A stretch of 64,000 bases of DNA from Mycobacterium sp. 4858 (GTDB lineage: Bacteria; Actinomycetota; Actinomycetes; Mycobacteriales; Mycobacteriaceae), in assembly GCF_900240975.1 (NCBI RefSeq), contig NZ_LT968776.1, positions 2,725,092-2,789,091 of the forward strand, written 5' to 3'. The notes under the pieces were generated by a model. That model saw only the letters and a list, made by a program, of their open reading frames with translations, was not told where the DNA came from and did not search any database. A program made the translations under genes and the position numbers. Each line of letters begins with the position of its first letter. Positions within the stretch are counted from its first letter, which is position 1. This document shows positions 23,567 to 34,221 of this stretch, piece by piece.

Positions 23567-24228
23567 CGGGCCAGCCTTTCGGAGTCCGAAATCAGCACAC
23601 TCTTGCCCTCCAGGCGGATCCAGCCGCGGTGGGCGAAGTCGGCCAGCGCCTTGTTCACCGTCTCCCGGGACGCGCCCACCAGCTGGGCGATCTCCTCCTG
23701 GGTCAGGTCGTGGGTGACCCGCATCGCGCCACCCTCCTGGGTGCCGAACCGCTGGGCGAGCTGCAGCAGCTGCTTGGCGACCCGGCCGGGCACGTCGGTG
23801 AAGATGAGGTCGGCCAGGTTGTTGTTGGTGCGGCGCAGCCGTCGGGCCAGCACCCGCAACAGCTGCTCGGCGATCTCGGGTCGATCGGAGATCCACGCCC
23901 GCAACGCGTCGCGGTCCATCGACACCGCACGCACCTCGGTGATGGTGGTCGCGCTGGAAGTCCGCGGGCCCGGGTCGAAAATCGACAATTCACCGAACAT
24001 GTCCGACGGGCCCATGATCGTCAGCAGGTTCTCCCTGCCGTCGGGTGACCGACGGCCGATCTTCACCTTCCCCGAGACGATGATGTACAGCCGGTCGCCC
24101 GGCTCACCCTCGGCGAAGACCGTGTGCCCACGGGGGAAGTCGACGGGTTGCAGTTGCTTGGTCAGCGCGGCGACGGCGCTGGGCTCAACCCCTTGGAAGA
24201 TTCCTGCCCTTGCCAGGATCTCGTCCAC
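23554..24228 (-). CDS. crp: Crp, cAMP receptor protein-family global regulator
   Basis: The 224-residue protein has an N-terminal cyclic-nucleotide domain with the phosphate-binding cassette [17 protein letters not shown] (about residues 77-93). A C-terminal winged helix with recognition segment [20 protein letters not shown] follows (about 172-191). It matches M. tuberculosis Rv3676, which binds DNA with or without cAMP. Length and C-terminus SERLARRAR are as in that protein. A 5-bp-arm palindrome lies about 75 bp upstream. Adenylate cyclase, a possible source of cAMP, is encoded elsewhere in the window at 53.9-55.5 kb. Confidence 0.95.
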   Translation of the reverse strand: MDEILARAGIFQGVEPSAVAALTKQLQPVDFPRGHTVFAEGEPGDRLYIIVSGKVKIGRRSPDGRENLLTIMGPSDMFGELSIFDPGPRTSSATTITEVRAVSMDRDALRAWISDRPEIAEQLLRVLARRLRRTNNNLADLIFTDVPGRVAKQLLQLAQRFGTQEGGAMRVTHDLTQEEIAQLVGASRETVNKALADFAHRGWIRLEGKSVLISDSERLARRAR

Positions 24229-24326
24229 ATTGCCTCTTCAGATTTCCAATGATTGCGCTACGGGCAGGTTAATCCCGTGCTCGCGTGCTGAGTCTAGCGG
24301 TAGGACATTTTGTCCAACGTGCAACG

Positions 24327-24731
24327 CTACACACGATTGACGCGCCGAGTGGCCTTAAACTGCGGATTGATCGGCGAATGCGCGTGTATTCGCGTCGGCA
24401 ATGTCAGCTCCGCATGGTCGACGAAGCTGGCGGCAAACGACGGTGCCGCGTGCCGCGGCCGGGCCGTGATCCCGGCGAGCGCGGCCTCGGACAGTTCCCA
24501 GGCCTCGCGCCGGTGCAGGTATTCCACCGCCTCCGGCATGCCCTCCCGGGCCAGGGTGCGCATGTCGACGAGCTCGACGCGCTCGAAAAGCTCGGTGACC
24601 GCCAGTACCGCGGCGTCATCGCGGGAAAGGCCCCGTTCGAGCCGTCCCAAGCCGAGCGCCGCCAGCATCAGCAGCCCCGGAACGACGGCCACCAGCAACC
24701 ATGACACAAGGAGAGTAAACAGGGCCTTCAA
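24327..24731 (-). CDS. Small membrane protein upstream of crp (Rv3675-like)
   Basis: The 134-residue protein has one N-terminal membrane helix (LLVSWLLVAVVPGLLMLAALGL, residues 6-28). A soluble helical region with ERVELVDMRTLAREGMPEAVEYLHRREAWE follows. No known domain was recognised. Position between crp and nth is as for M. tuberculosis Rv3675. It lies about 100 bp upstream of crp in the same direction and may be co-transcribed. Confidence 0.75.
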   Translation of the reverse strand: MKALFTLLVSWLLVAVVPGLLMLAALGLGRLERGLSRDDAAVLAVTELFERVELVDMRTLAREGMPEAVEYLHRREAWELSEAALAGITARPRHAAPSFAASFVDHAELTLPTRIHAHSPINPQFKATRRVNRV

Positions 24732-24778
24732 TCAACACGAGGTCTCGGCGGGATCACGAAATCAGTACTCTGTCGTAG

Positions 24779-25576
24779 GTGACAGCGGCTAAGTCGTCCG
24801 GGCGCACGAAGTCCACGTCGGCAGCTCCGGGCGGCGATGCGGCACGGCGCTGGTCCGAGGAGACCCAAACCGGCTTGGTGCGACGGGCCCGGCGGATGAA
24901 TCGGGCGCTGGCGCAGGCCTTTCCGGACGCGCACTGCGAACTCGACTTCACCACGCCGCTCGAGCTGACGGTCGCCACCATCCTGTCCGCGCAGAGCACC
25001 GACAAACGGGTGAACCTGACGACGCCGGCGTTGTTCAAGCGATACCCGTCGGCGCTGGACTACGCGCAGGCGGACCGCGACGAACTGGAGACCCTGATCC
25101 GCCCGACGGGGTTCTTCCGGAACAAGGCGACCTCCCTGATCGGATTGGGGCAGGCGCTGGTCGAACGGTTCGACGGTGAGGTGCCCTCCACCATGGAGGA
25201 GCTGGTCACGCTGCCCGGGGTGGGCCGAAAGACGGCCAACGTGATCCTGGGCAACGCCTTTGGCGTTCCCGGCATCACGGTCGACACCCATTTCGCGCGT
25301 CTGATGCACCGGTGGCGCTGGACCGCCGACAAGGACCCGGTCAAGATCGAGCGCGCGGCCGGCGAACTGATCGAACGCAGCGAGTGGACGATGTTGAGCC
25401 ACCGGGTGATCTTCCACGGCCGCCGGGTGTGCCATGCGCGCAAGCCGGCGTGCGGGGTGTGCGTGGTGGCCAAGGACTGCCCGTCCTTCGGCCTCGGGCC
25501 CACCGAGCCGCTGCTGGCCGCGCCGCTGGTGCGGGGCCCGGAAACCGAGCACCTGCTGGCCCTGGCCGGCCTGTAG
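24779..25576 (+). CDS. nth: Endonuclease III, DNA glycosylase/AP lyase
   Basis: The 265-residue enzyme shows the helix-hairpin-helix [14 protein letters not shown] with catalytic Lys (near residue 147), the catalytic Asp in [11 protein letters not shown] (near 165), and a 4Fe-4S loop with spacing C-x6-C-x2-C-x5-C near 218-234. It removes oxidised pyrimidines in base excision repair. It matches M. tuberculosis Rv3674c. GTG 24779 lies 7 bases after TACTCT (24766-24771), a leaderless-type start. It heads a rightward group with the thioredoxin-like, NUDIX and marP genes. Confidence 0.9.
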   Translation: MTAAKSSGRTKSTSAAPGGDAARRWSEETQTGLVRRARRMNRALAQAFPDAHCELDFTTPLELTVATILSAQSTDKRVNLTTPALFKRYPSALDYAQADRDELETLIRPTGFFRNKATSLIGLGQALVERFDGEVPSTMEELVTLPGVGRKTANVILGNAFGVPGITVDTHFARLMHRWRWTADKDPVKIERAAGELIERSEWTMLSHRVIFHGRRVCHARKPACGVCVVAKDCPSFGLGPTEPLLAAPLVRGPETEHLLALAGL

Positions 25577-25585
25577 GGCACGGCC

Positions 25586-26233
25586 TTGACGCGCACCACG
25601 CGCTGGACGATCGCGATCCTCGCGGTGGTGGCGGCGTTGACCGCGGCCCTGGTGGCCCAGCTGCGCGACGAGTCCGCGACGCCGTCGAAGCCCGGTACCA
25701 CCGCGGACACCGCCGACCGCGAACACCGCGACGCCGACACGGCGGCGGCCTTGGCGGGCCCGCGGCAGCGGGCCGACCTACCGCCGTGCCCCGCCGCCGG
25801 CGAGGCTCCCGGCCCCCAGGCGCTGCGAGGTGTCACGGCCGAGTGTGCCGCGGACGGTTCGGTTGTCGACGTCGCCCGCGCGCTGGCCGGGCGGCGGGTG
25901 GTCCTCAACCTGTGGGCGTACTGGTGCGCCCCATGCGCGGCCGAACTGCCCGCGATGGCCGAGTATCAACGGCGGGCGGGGCCCGACGTGACGGTGGGGA
26001 CCGTGCATCAAGACGAGAACGAGACGGCCGCACTGCTGCGCCTGGCCGAGCTGGGCGTTCGGCTGCCGACGCTGCAGGACGGCCGCCGGCGGGTCGCGGC
26101 GGCGCTGGGCGTGGTAAACGTGATGCCTGCGACGGTGGTTCTGCGGCCGGACGGTAGCGTTGCCCAGATGCTGCCAAGGGCTTTCGGCAGTGCCGACGAG
26201 ATCGCCGCAGCGGTCGGAAACGACAAGGGATAA
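25586..26233 (+). CDS. Membrane-anchored thioredoxin-like (TlpA/ResA-type) protein (Rv3673c)
   Basis: The 215-residue protein has an N-terminal signal anchor (WTIAILAVVAALTAALVAQL) and a thioredoxin fold with active site WCAPC near residues 113-117. A cis-proline region (NVMPATVVLR) follows. A Cys pair in PPCPAAG...AECAADG lies ahead of the fold. It should act outside the membrane in thiol-disulfide exchange. The likely start is TTG 25586, 9 bp after nth. Confidence 0.85.
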   Translation: MTRTTRWTIAILAVVAALTAALVAQLRDESATPSKPGTTADTADREHRDADTAAALAGPRQRADLPPCPAAGEAPGPQALRGVTAECAADGSVVDVARALAGRRVVLNLWAYWCAPCAAELPAMAEYQRRAGPDVTVGTVHQDENETAALLRLAELGVRLPTLQDGRRRVAAALGVVNVMPATVVLRPDGSVAQMLPRAFGSADEIAAAVGNDKG

Positions 26234-26241
26234 GCCGTACA

Positions 26242-27087
26242 TTGGACCGACTGGAGCGCCCGGTGACTGTTGGGGGCACGCCCCCGCCCGCGGAAGGTGG
26301 GACCCCGGCCGACACGCGGGGGACGGTTCCGCTGGCGCCCGACGCCTCCCCGGCGTGGCTGCGCCCCCTGGTCGACAACGTCGCCCGGATGCCCGACGCG
26401 TACCGGCGCCGGCTACCGGCCGACGTGCTGGCGATGATCACCGGCAAGGCCGCGCCGTCGCTGTCGGCGATGCGCGGCGGCGGCCGCGAGGCCGCGGTCC
26501 TGGTGCTGTTCTCGGGTCCGGAATCCGCGCCGCCCGCCGGCGGCGTCCCCGACGACGCCGACCTGCTGGTCACCGTGCGGGCCTCGACGCTGCGCCACCA
26601 CGCCGGGCAGGCGGCGTTTCCCGGCGGTGCCTCAGATCCCGTCGATGACGGTCCGGTGGCCACCGCCCTGCGCGAAGCGCGGGAGGAGACCGGCATCGAC
26701 GTGTCCCGGCTGCGTCCCCTGGTCACCATGGAACGCACGTTCATCGCGCCATCGCGGTTCCACGTGGTCCCGGTGTTGGCCTACTCACCCGACCCCGGGC
26801 CGGTGGCCGTCGTCAACGAGGCCGAAACCGCGATCGTGGCGCGGGTTCCGTTGCGCGCGTTCATCAATCCGGCCAACCGGCTGATGGTGTACAGGAGTGA
26901 CCTCGGCCGCCGGTGGGCCGGGCCGGCGTTTCTGCTGAACGAGATGCTGGTCTGGGGATTCACCGGCCAGGTGATCTGTGCGATGCTCGACGTCGCCGGC
27001 TGGGCCCAGCCCTGGGACACCACCGACGTCCGCGAATTGGACGCGGCGATGGCGCTGGTCGGCGAGCAGGGTGGACCCCCGCGATGA
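26242..27087 (+). CDS. NUDIX hydrolase, CoA-pyrophosphatase-like (Rv3672c)
   Basis: The 281-residue protein contains the CoA-NUDIX arrangement: RHHAGQAAFPGGASDP (about 112-127) followed by ALREAREETGID, the NUDIX helix with metal-binding glutamates. This group cleaves coenzyme A or its derivatives. The start is uncertain: TTG 26242 gives the full frame, and GTG about 21 bases later is an alternative. The end overlaps marP (ATGA), so hydrolase and protease are coupled, as in M. tuberculosis. Confidence 0.85.
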   Translation: MDRLERPVTVGGTPPPAEGGTPADTRGTVPLAPDASPAWLRPLVDNVARMPDAYRRRLPADVLAMITGKAAPSLSAMRGGGREAAVLVLFSGPESAPPAGGVPDDADLLVTVRASTLRHHAGQAAFPGGASDPVDDGPVATALREAREETGIDVSRLRPLVTMERTFIAPSRFHVVPVLAYSPDPGPVAVVNEAETAIVARVPLRAFINPANRLMVYRSDLGRRWAGPAFLLNEMLVWGFTGQVICAMLDVAGWAQPWDTTDVRELDAAMALVGEQGGPPR

Positions 27088-28292
27088 ACATGAATTCGAT
27101 GACCCCGTCGCAATGGCTTGACGTGGCCGTGCTGGCGGTCGCCTTCATCGCGGCCGTCTCGGGCTGGCGTTCCGGCGCGCTGGGCTCGTTGCTGTCGTTC
27201 GTCGGCGTGTTGCTGGGCGCCATCGCCGGTGTGCTGCTGGCGCCCCACCTCGTCAGCCACATCGCCGCGCCCCGGGCCAAGCTGTTCGCGGCCCTGTTCC
27301 TGATCCTGGCGCTGGTCGTCATCGGCGAGGTCGCCGGGGTGGTGCTGGGACGGGCGGTCCGCGGCGCGATCCGCAGCCGCATGATCCGGACGGTGGACTC
27401 GTTCATCGGGGTGGGCGTTCAGCTGGTGGTGGTGCTGACCGCGGCCTGGTTGCTGGCGACGCCGCTGACCCAGTCGAAAGATCAGCCGGAACTGGCCGCC
27501 GCGGTCCGCGGGTCGCGGGTGCTGGCCCAGGTCAACGAGGTAGCCCCGCCGTGGCTGAAGACGGTGCCCAAGCGGCTGTCGGCCCTGCTGAACACCTCCG
27601 GCCTGCCGGCGGTGCTGGAGCCGTTCAGCCGCACACCGGTGATTCCCGTCGCCTCGCCCGACCCGGCCCTGGCCAACAACCCGGTGGTGCAGGCCACCGC
27701 GCCGAGCGTCGTCAAGGTGCGCAGCCTGGCGCCGAGCTGCCAGAAGGTGTTGGAGGGCAGCGGATTTGTGATCGCCCCGGACCGGGTGATGACCAACGCG
27801 CACGTGGTCGCCGGCTCCAACAGCGTGCAGATCTACGCCAGCGGCAGCCCGCTGGACGCCACCGTCGTGTCCTACGATCCGTCGGTGGACATCGCCATTC
27901 TCGCGGTCCCCAACCTGCCGCCACAGCCGCTGGCGTTCGCGCAGAACGAGGCGAAAACCGGTACCAGCGTCGTGGTGCTGGGCTATCCGGGCGGGGGCAA
28001 CTTCACCGCGACGCCGGCGCGCATCCGCGAGGTGATCAAGCTCAGCGGCCCCGACATCTACCGCGATCCCGCGCCGGTGACCCGCGACGTCTACACCATC
28101 AGAGCCAATGTGGAGCAAGGCAATTCGGGTGGGCCGCTGATCGACCTGAACGGTCAAGTGCTCGGCGTGGTGTTCGGCGCGGCCGTCGACGACCCCGACA
28201 CCGGTTTCGTGTTGACGGCCGACGAGGTGGCCGGTCAGCTCGCCAAGATCGGTGACACCCAGCAGGTGACCACCGGGTCCTGCGTCAGCTGA
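27084..28292 (+). CDS. marP: MarP, membrane-anchored periplasmic serine protease for acid resistance
   Basis: The 402-residue protein has four N-terminal membrane helices (residues 10-150, CvpA-like) and a chymotrypsin-like protease domain. The triad is His in TNAHVVAG (near 235), Asp in VDIAIL (near 270) and Ser in GNSGGPL (near 350). Two cysteines (in PSCQKV and GSCVS) correspond to the regulatory disulfide known in M. tuberculosis Rv3671c. MarP keeps cytoplasmic pH in acid, partly by activating the peptidoglycan hydrolase RipA. The 3' end overlaps ephE by 8 bp. Confidence 0.95.
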   Translation: MNMNSMTPSQWLDVAVLAVAFIAAVSGWRSGALGSLLSFVGVLLGAIAGVLLAPHLVSHIAAPRAKLFAALFLILALVVIGEVAGVVLGRAVRGAIRSRMIRTVDSFIGVGVQLVVVLTAAWLLATPLTQSKDQPELAAAVRGSRVLAQVNEVAPPWLKTVPKRLSALLNTSGLPAVLEPFSRTPVIPVASPDPALANNPVVQATAPSVVKVRSLAPSCQKVLEGSGFVIAPDRVMTNAHVVAGSNSVQIYASGSPLDATVVSYDPSVDIAILAVPNLPPQPLAFAQNEAKTGTSVVVLGYPGGGNFTATPARIREVIKLSGPDIYRDPAPVTRDVYTIRANVEQGNSGGPLIDLNGQVLGVVFGAAVDDPDTGFVLTADEVAGQLAKIGDTQQVTTGSCVS

Positions 28293-29238
28293 CCGCGTGG
28301 CCGAGGAACTTCATCAAGTGTCTGTTGACTTCCTCGGGCGCCTCTTCGTGACTGAAATGCCCTGCGCCGGCGATGGATACGTAACGCCCCTGCGGTGCGT
28401 AGCGCTGCGTGCGGTCGACCGGGTCGGCGAGCACGTAGGGATCGGCGTCGCCACGCAGGTGTAGCAGCGGCACGCTGAGCTGCTGGCACATCGATTTCAT
28501 GAAGCGGCGGCCTTCGTCGCGCAGCTGACTGCGCACCGCCCAACGCTGGTATTCCAGCGCGCAGTGCGCCGCCGACGGAATCTGGATGGCCATCCGCAGA
28601 TACCGGATGGATTCGGAAAAGTCCTCGGAGGCAAGCCATTTGGCGCTGCTCCGGCGGCGGACCAGGCGCTCGATCTCGGCCGCGTCGTCGCGGGTCAGCA
28701 GGCGCTCCGGCCAGAGGGGCATCTGGTAGCGCAGCAATGTCGGCAGCAGCGCGTAGCCCTGGTCGCGCCGGGTCAGCGTGGAACGGCGCAACGCCGCCGG
28801 GTGCGGCGAGCTGATCAGCGCGATGGCCGAGACCAGCCGCGCGTGCAGCAGCGCGGTGGCCCAGCAGGTCAGCCCGCCGTCGGCGTGACCGACCAGCGTC
28901 GCCGACGAGTGCCCCAGCGCGCGGATGAGGCCCGCGGTGTCGCCGGCGAGCGTCCAGCCGTCGTAGCCGCGGGGCGGTTTATCGCTGCCGCCGTAGCCGC
29001 GCAGATCGACCGCGACCACCCGCGCGTCGCTGAGCCCACGCAGCTGGTGACGCCACGACCACCAGAACGAGCCGAAACCGTGCAGCAACATCACCAACGG
29101 TCGGGCCGTGGGCGGCGTGGCCGTGCCGGCGTCGTCGGGCAGGGCCTCCACGACGTGGAACCGGATGCCGTTGGCGTGCACGTCGAAGTGCCGCCATGGC
29201 CCGTCGATGCGGGTAACCGACGGATCCGGCGGCGCCAT
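28285..29238 (-). CDS. ephE: EphE-like alpha/beta hydrolase (epoxide hydrolase family)
   Basis: The 317-residue protein shows the oxyanion region LLHGFGSFWWSW near residues 50-61 and the nucleophile elbow GHADGGLT (Asp at the elbow, as in epoxide hydrolases and dehalogenases) near 116-123. An acid Asp lies in LRGDADPYV, and the catalytic His in GAGHFSHEEAP. It corresponds to M. tuberculosis Rv3670. The expected substrates are epoxides or related esters, not determined here. It follows the holin-family gene directly and probably shares its transcript. Confidence 0.8.
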   Translation of the reverse strand: MAPPDPSVTRIDGPWRHFDVHANGIRFHVVEALPDDAGTATPPTARPLVMLLHGFGSFWWSWRHQLRGLSDARVVAVDLRGYGGSDKPPRGYDGWTLAGDTAGLIRALGHSSATLVGHADGGLTCWATALLHARLVSAIALISSPHPAALRRSTLTRRDQGYALLPTLLRYQMPLWPERLLTRDDAAEIERLVRRRSSAKWLASEDFSESIRYLRMAIQIPSAAHCALEYQRWAVRSQLRDEGRRFMKSMCQQLSVPLLHLRGDADPYVLADPVDRTQRYAPQGRYVSIAGAGHFSHEEAPEEVNRHLMKFLGHAVS

Positions 29239-29766
29239 CTACCAACCCGAGGGATCGGGTTCGGGCTTCTCGTGCTTGCCGTGTCCGGCGATCTGCTTGG
29301 CCGCCCCCTGCGGTTTGTCGTGGCCCGGGGTGAGGGCGGTGCGCGTCTCCTTGACCGATTCGATGGTCTCGCGCGGTCCCCGGATCCGGCGCACCTTGAG
29401 GAAGCCCAGCAGGGCCAGCAGGGCCCCGACCACCACCTGAATCCCGAACACGATCAGGAAGGCCACCCACCGCCAGAGCCAGGTGTCGAGCAACTCGGCG
29501 ACGAAGAAGAAGAAAAAGAACGTGGAGTAGAACAGCACCACCAGCGCGGCGATGAAGAACACGCTGCCGGTCAGGCCCTTCTTGACGTCCCGGGTGATCT
29601 CCGCCCGGGCCAGTTCGACCTCGGCGCGCACCAGCGTGGACACCTGCGTGGTCGCGTCCTTGATCAGGTCGCCGATCGACGGCTCGGCGGGCCGGGCGTG
29701 CGGGTCGGTCAGGGGGATCGTGGTCAGGGTGCTGGGCACACCGTTCTTGCCGTCGGCTTTGCTCAC
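29239..29766 (-). CDS. Phage-holin-superfamily (DUF1469) membrane protein (Rv3669)
   Basis: The 175-residue protein has an amphipathic N-terminal region (IGDLIKDATTQVSTLVRAEVELARAEI) and two membrane helices near residues 68-92 and 97-122, typical of the DUF1469/holin superfamily III. A run of six phenylalanines (TFFFFFFVAE) is encoded by a TTC/TTT tract. The start is GTG 29766 with GAGGGGACC upstream. The stop is immediately followed by the ephE start. Despite the name, no lysis genes are nearby; the role is unknown. Confidence 0.75.
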   Translation of the reverse strand: MSKADGKNGVPSTLTTIPLTDPHARPAEPSIGDLIKDATTQVSTLVRAEVELARAEITRDVKKGLTGSVFFIAALVVLFYSTFFFFFFVAELLDTWLWRWVAFLIVFGIQVVVGALLALLGFLKVRRIRGPRETIESVKETRTALTPGHDKPQGAAKQIAGHGKHEKPEPDPSGW

Positions 29767-30011
29767 AGACGGTCCCCTCTTTCGTCGTCGGCCGGGCTCA
29801 CTCGTTGCGGTTCATGTTGCCATGCGGCGCTATGCCAGACGAGGCCAGCCGAAGACGGCGCCCGGACCGACGTCGATCGGCGGCGACCGGCGGCGACGTC
29901 AGCGCCCGGTCGACGCGATCCGGCAAACTCGCTCGGCACGACCGGCGAGGCGTCAGGCCGACTAGACTGGCCAAGCCGGTCCGGGTCCGGCCTGTCGATG
30001 GGAGTGGTGCT

Positions 30012-30710
30012 GTGCAGACGGCGCACCGGTGCTTCGTGGCGGCGATGGCGGCGGTCCTCGTGGCCCTGGTGGGCTGCCTCCCACGCGCCGCCGCGGCCGA
30101 CGTCAGGATCCCGATGGGCGGCGGCGCCGGCATCGTCATCAACGGGGACACGATGTGCACCCTGACGACCATCGGCGGCGATTCCGCCGGTGAGCTGATC
30201 GGATTCACCTCCGCGCACTGCGGCGGTCCCGGCGCTCAGGTCGCCGCCGAGGGCGCCGAAAACGCCGGCATCCTGGGCACCATGGTGGCCGGCAACGACA
30301 ACCTCGACTACGCGGTGATCAAATTCGATCCGGCCAAGGTGACGCCGACCGCCAACTTCAACGGCTTCGCGATCAACGGCGTCGGCCCGGATCCGGCCTT
30401 CGGCGAGATCGCCTGCAAGCAGGGGCGCACCACCGGAAACTCGTGCGGCGTCACCTGGGGGCCGGGCCAGGACCCGGGCACCATCGTCATGCAGGTCTGC
30501 GGCCAGCCGGGTGACTCCGGGGCGCCGGTGACGGTCAACAACATGCTGGTCGGCATGATCCACGGGGCGTTCAGCGACAACCTGCCGACCTGCGTCATCA
30601 AGTACATCCCGCTGCACACGCCGGCCGTGGTGCAGTCGTTCAGCGTGATCCTGGCCGACGTCAACGCCAAGCACCGGCCCGGCGCGGGGTTCACACCGCT
30701 ACCGGCCTGA
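30012..30710 (+). CDS. Secreted S1-family (chymotrypsin-like) serine protease (Rv3668c)
   Basis: The 232-residue protein has a signal peptide (CFVAAMAAVLVALVGCLPRAAAA) and a catalytic triad in TSAHCGG (His), NLDYAVIKF (Asp) and QPGDSGAPV (Ser). Cysteines flank the His and precede the Ser, as in actinobacterial trypsin-like proteases with disulfides. GTG 30012 gives the same length as M. tuberculosis Rv3668c; upstream in-frame sequence is not protein-like. There is 245 bp of intergenic sequence before it with no recognised element. It is convergent with acs. Confidence 0.85.
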   Translation: MQTAHRCFVAAMAAVLVALVGCLPRAAAADVRIPMGGGAGIVINGDTMCTLTTIGGDSAGELIGFTSAHCGGPGAQVAAEGAENAGILGTMVAGNDNLDYAVIKFDPAKVTPTANFNGFAINGVGPDPAFGEIACKQGRTTGNSCGVTWGPGQDPGTIVMQVCGQPGDSGAPVTVNNMLVGMIHGAFSDNLPTCVIKYIPLHTPAVVQSFSVILADVNAKHRPGAGFTPLPA

Positions 30711-30715
30711 GCCGG

Positions 30716-32686
<1,971 letters not shown>

Positions 32687-32801
32687 TGGCTTCCTCCTAG
32701 TGTCGAGGCTCGTCAATCGTCAGAGAGCCTAGCCCCACAAGGTGAAATGCAACGCCCGAAATGGAGCTCAAAGTGCGCGCGGATGGCGGATAATCACCGC
32801 T

Positions 32802-33344
32802 GTGCCGGGTCACGGGCGGCGGATTCGCCGACTAGTTCCCAGCTTTGCAACGGCCGCAACGGTTTACGCGGCCACCGCCATGCTGGGGACTCCGGCGTGG
32901 GCCATGCCGGCCGACAACGCCGACGCGCCGACCCCATGCTGGTCGGACCAGATCGCCGTCACCGCCTCGCCGGCTCAGGCCGCCGTGGGCCACCGCGCGA
33001 CCACCCTGGTGTTCAGCCTCGCCGGCGGCGCGGAGCCGTGCACGCTGACCGGCTACCCCGGGGTCGACTCGGGTGCCGGTGGGCCGCTCATTCATGCGCA
33101 ACCCACGCCGCGCGGCTACATGGGCGGCCTGCCGGGCGGCGCCGACTCCCCGCCCACCGTCATCCTGTCCCTGTCCACCCAGGCGCAGGCCGTCGTGGAG
33201 GGCATCGCCATCGATGCCGACGGCGATCCCTGCCCCACCTACACCGAGCTGCTGGTCAACCCCCCGGACACGACCGTGGTGCTGACCGTGCCGGTCGCCA
33301 TCGACGCGTGCGCGCTGCAGGTGCACCCCGTCACGCCCGTCTGA
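32802..33344 (+). CDS. Secreted DUF4232-domain protein
   Basis: The 180-residue protein has an N-terminal signal sequence (FATAATVYAATAMLGTPAWA) and one DUF4232 domain with PCTLTGYPGVD and paired cysteines near the C-terminus. DUF4232 proteins are exported actinobacterial proteins of unknown role. GTG 32802 is preferred; it lies 7 bases after GATAAT, a likely -10 element. Starts at 32742 would add 20 residues without signal-peptide character. Confidence 0.7.
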   Translation: MPGHGRRIRRLVPSFATAATVYAATAMLGTPAWAMPADNADAPTPCWSDQIAVTASPAQAAVGHRATTLVFSLAGGAEPCTLTGYPGVDSGAGGPLIHAQPTPRGYMGGLPGGADSPPTVILSLSTQAQAVVEGIAIDADGDPCPTYTELLVNPPDTTVVLTVPVAIDACALQVHPVTPV

Positions 33345-33351
33345 AGCGGTG

Positions 33352-34145
33352 TCACGAGTCCGCCCGCGCCAGGCAGTAGACCCGAGCCGGCTGCGGGTAG
33401 CTGACCGCCTTGTCGCCGGGCGGGCATTGGCTGGCGTCCACCGTGCCATCGATGCGCTGCGCCACTTTGACCTGAATCTGGTTGGGGTTGCCGCAGTCGC
33501 CCGGTCTGAGGCTCACGGATTCGCCGTCGCTGATGAACAGGTAGCAGCGGCCCTGTTGCAAGTTGACGATGAAACACAGCGTCGTCGAATGATTGCTGGC
33601 GCGCTCGTAGATCGAGTGCTCCCGTTTACCGTCGGGGCAGCTCGCTGAGGCGTCCCCCTTGAACGCCAGTTCGTAAGTCGCGGCGGGGTCGGTGCAGCCA
33701 CCGCTCGGGTGGGCATCGAAATGGTTTGCCTTGTAGTCGTTTTCACTGATGCACTCGCCGACCCGCAGCAACGAGTCACCCCGGTGCTCCGACAGCGCTC
33801 GGGCCGCGTGGAGGAGGATGTTCAGCCCGCCCAACGCCAGCAGGACGATACCGATGGTGATGAGCGCGGTGGCCGACTTGCCCTTGGATTGCCGCGGGGG
33901 CACGGCGGGCGGGCAGCCCGGGTAGGAGCGGGGTACGGGCCCGGATACCCCGTCGGCGGTGGCGGTGGCGGATAGCCGGGGTGGTACGGCGGCGGGTAGG
34001 GAGGAAGCCGCCGACGCCGGCGCGAGCGCTCCCACACGCCGATGATCAGACACACCAACCCGATCGCGGGGACGCCGAGCGCGAACATCAAACGCCCCGC
34101 CTGCTCAGCGGCGGATTCATCCGATGCCAGATAGGCAACGATCAC
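33352..34145 (-). pseudogene. Frameshifted two-helix membrane protein with Pro/Tyr-rich linker
   Basis: Two overlapping minus-strand frames together make one sensible protein. The first (from ATG 34145) has a membrane helix (LMFALGVPAIGLVCLIIGVW), then RRRRR and a PPYPPPYHPGYP-type linker. The second (ending 33352) continues the linker as PRSYPGCPPAVPP, followed by a second helix (ALITIGIVLLALGGLNILL) and a cysteine-rich exported domain. One extra C in the run of four (33930-33933, minus strand) would join them into a 264-residue protein. Either the gene carries a one-base deletion or the assembly has a homopolymer error. No name is recognised. Confidence 0.65.
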
Positions 34146-34221
34146 GGCGCGAGCCTAATCGACGATGCCGTACCGGACACTTCACCGCCGGTGCGGTCGG
34201 CAGGCCCTAGGGTCGGGTGTC

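Noticed and set aside
26242-27087. NUDIX gene as MutT-type 8-oxo-dGTP hydrolase
   Set aside because: The sequence around the NUDIX box fits the CoA-pyrophosphatase subgroup rather than MutT.
29239-29766. Holin-family gene as evidence of a prophage
   Set aside because: No other phage genes nearby; the family is a common chromosomal membrane protein with conserved position next to ephE.
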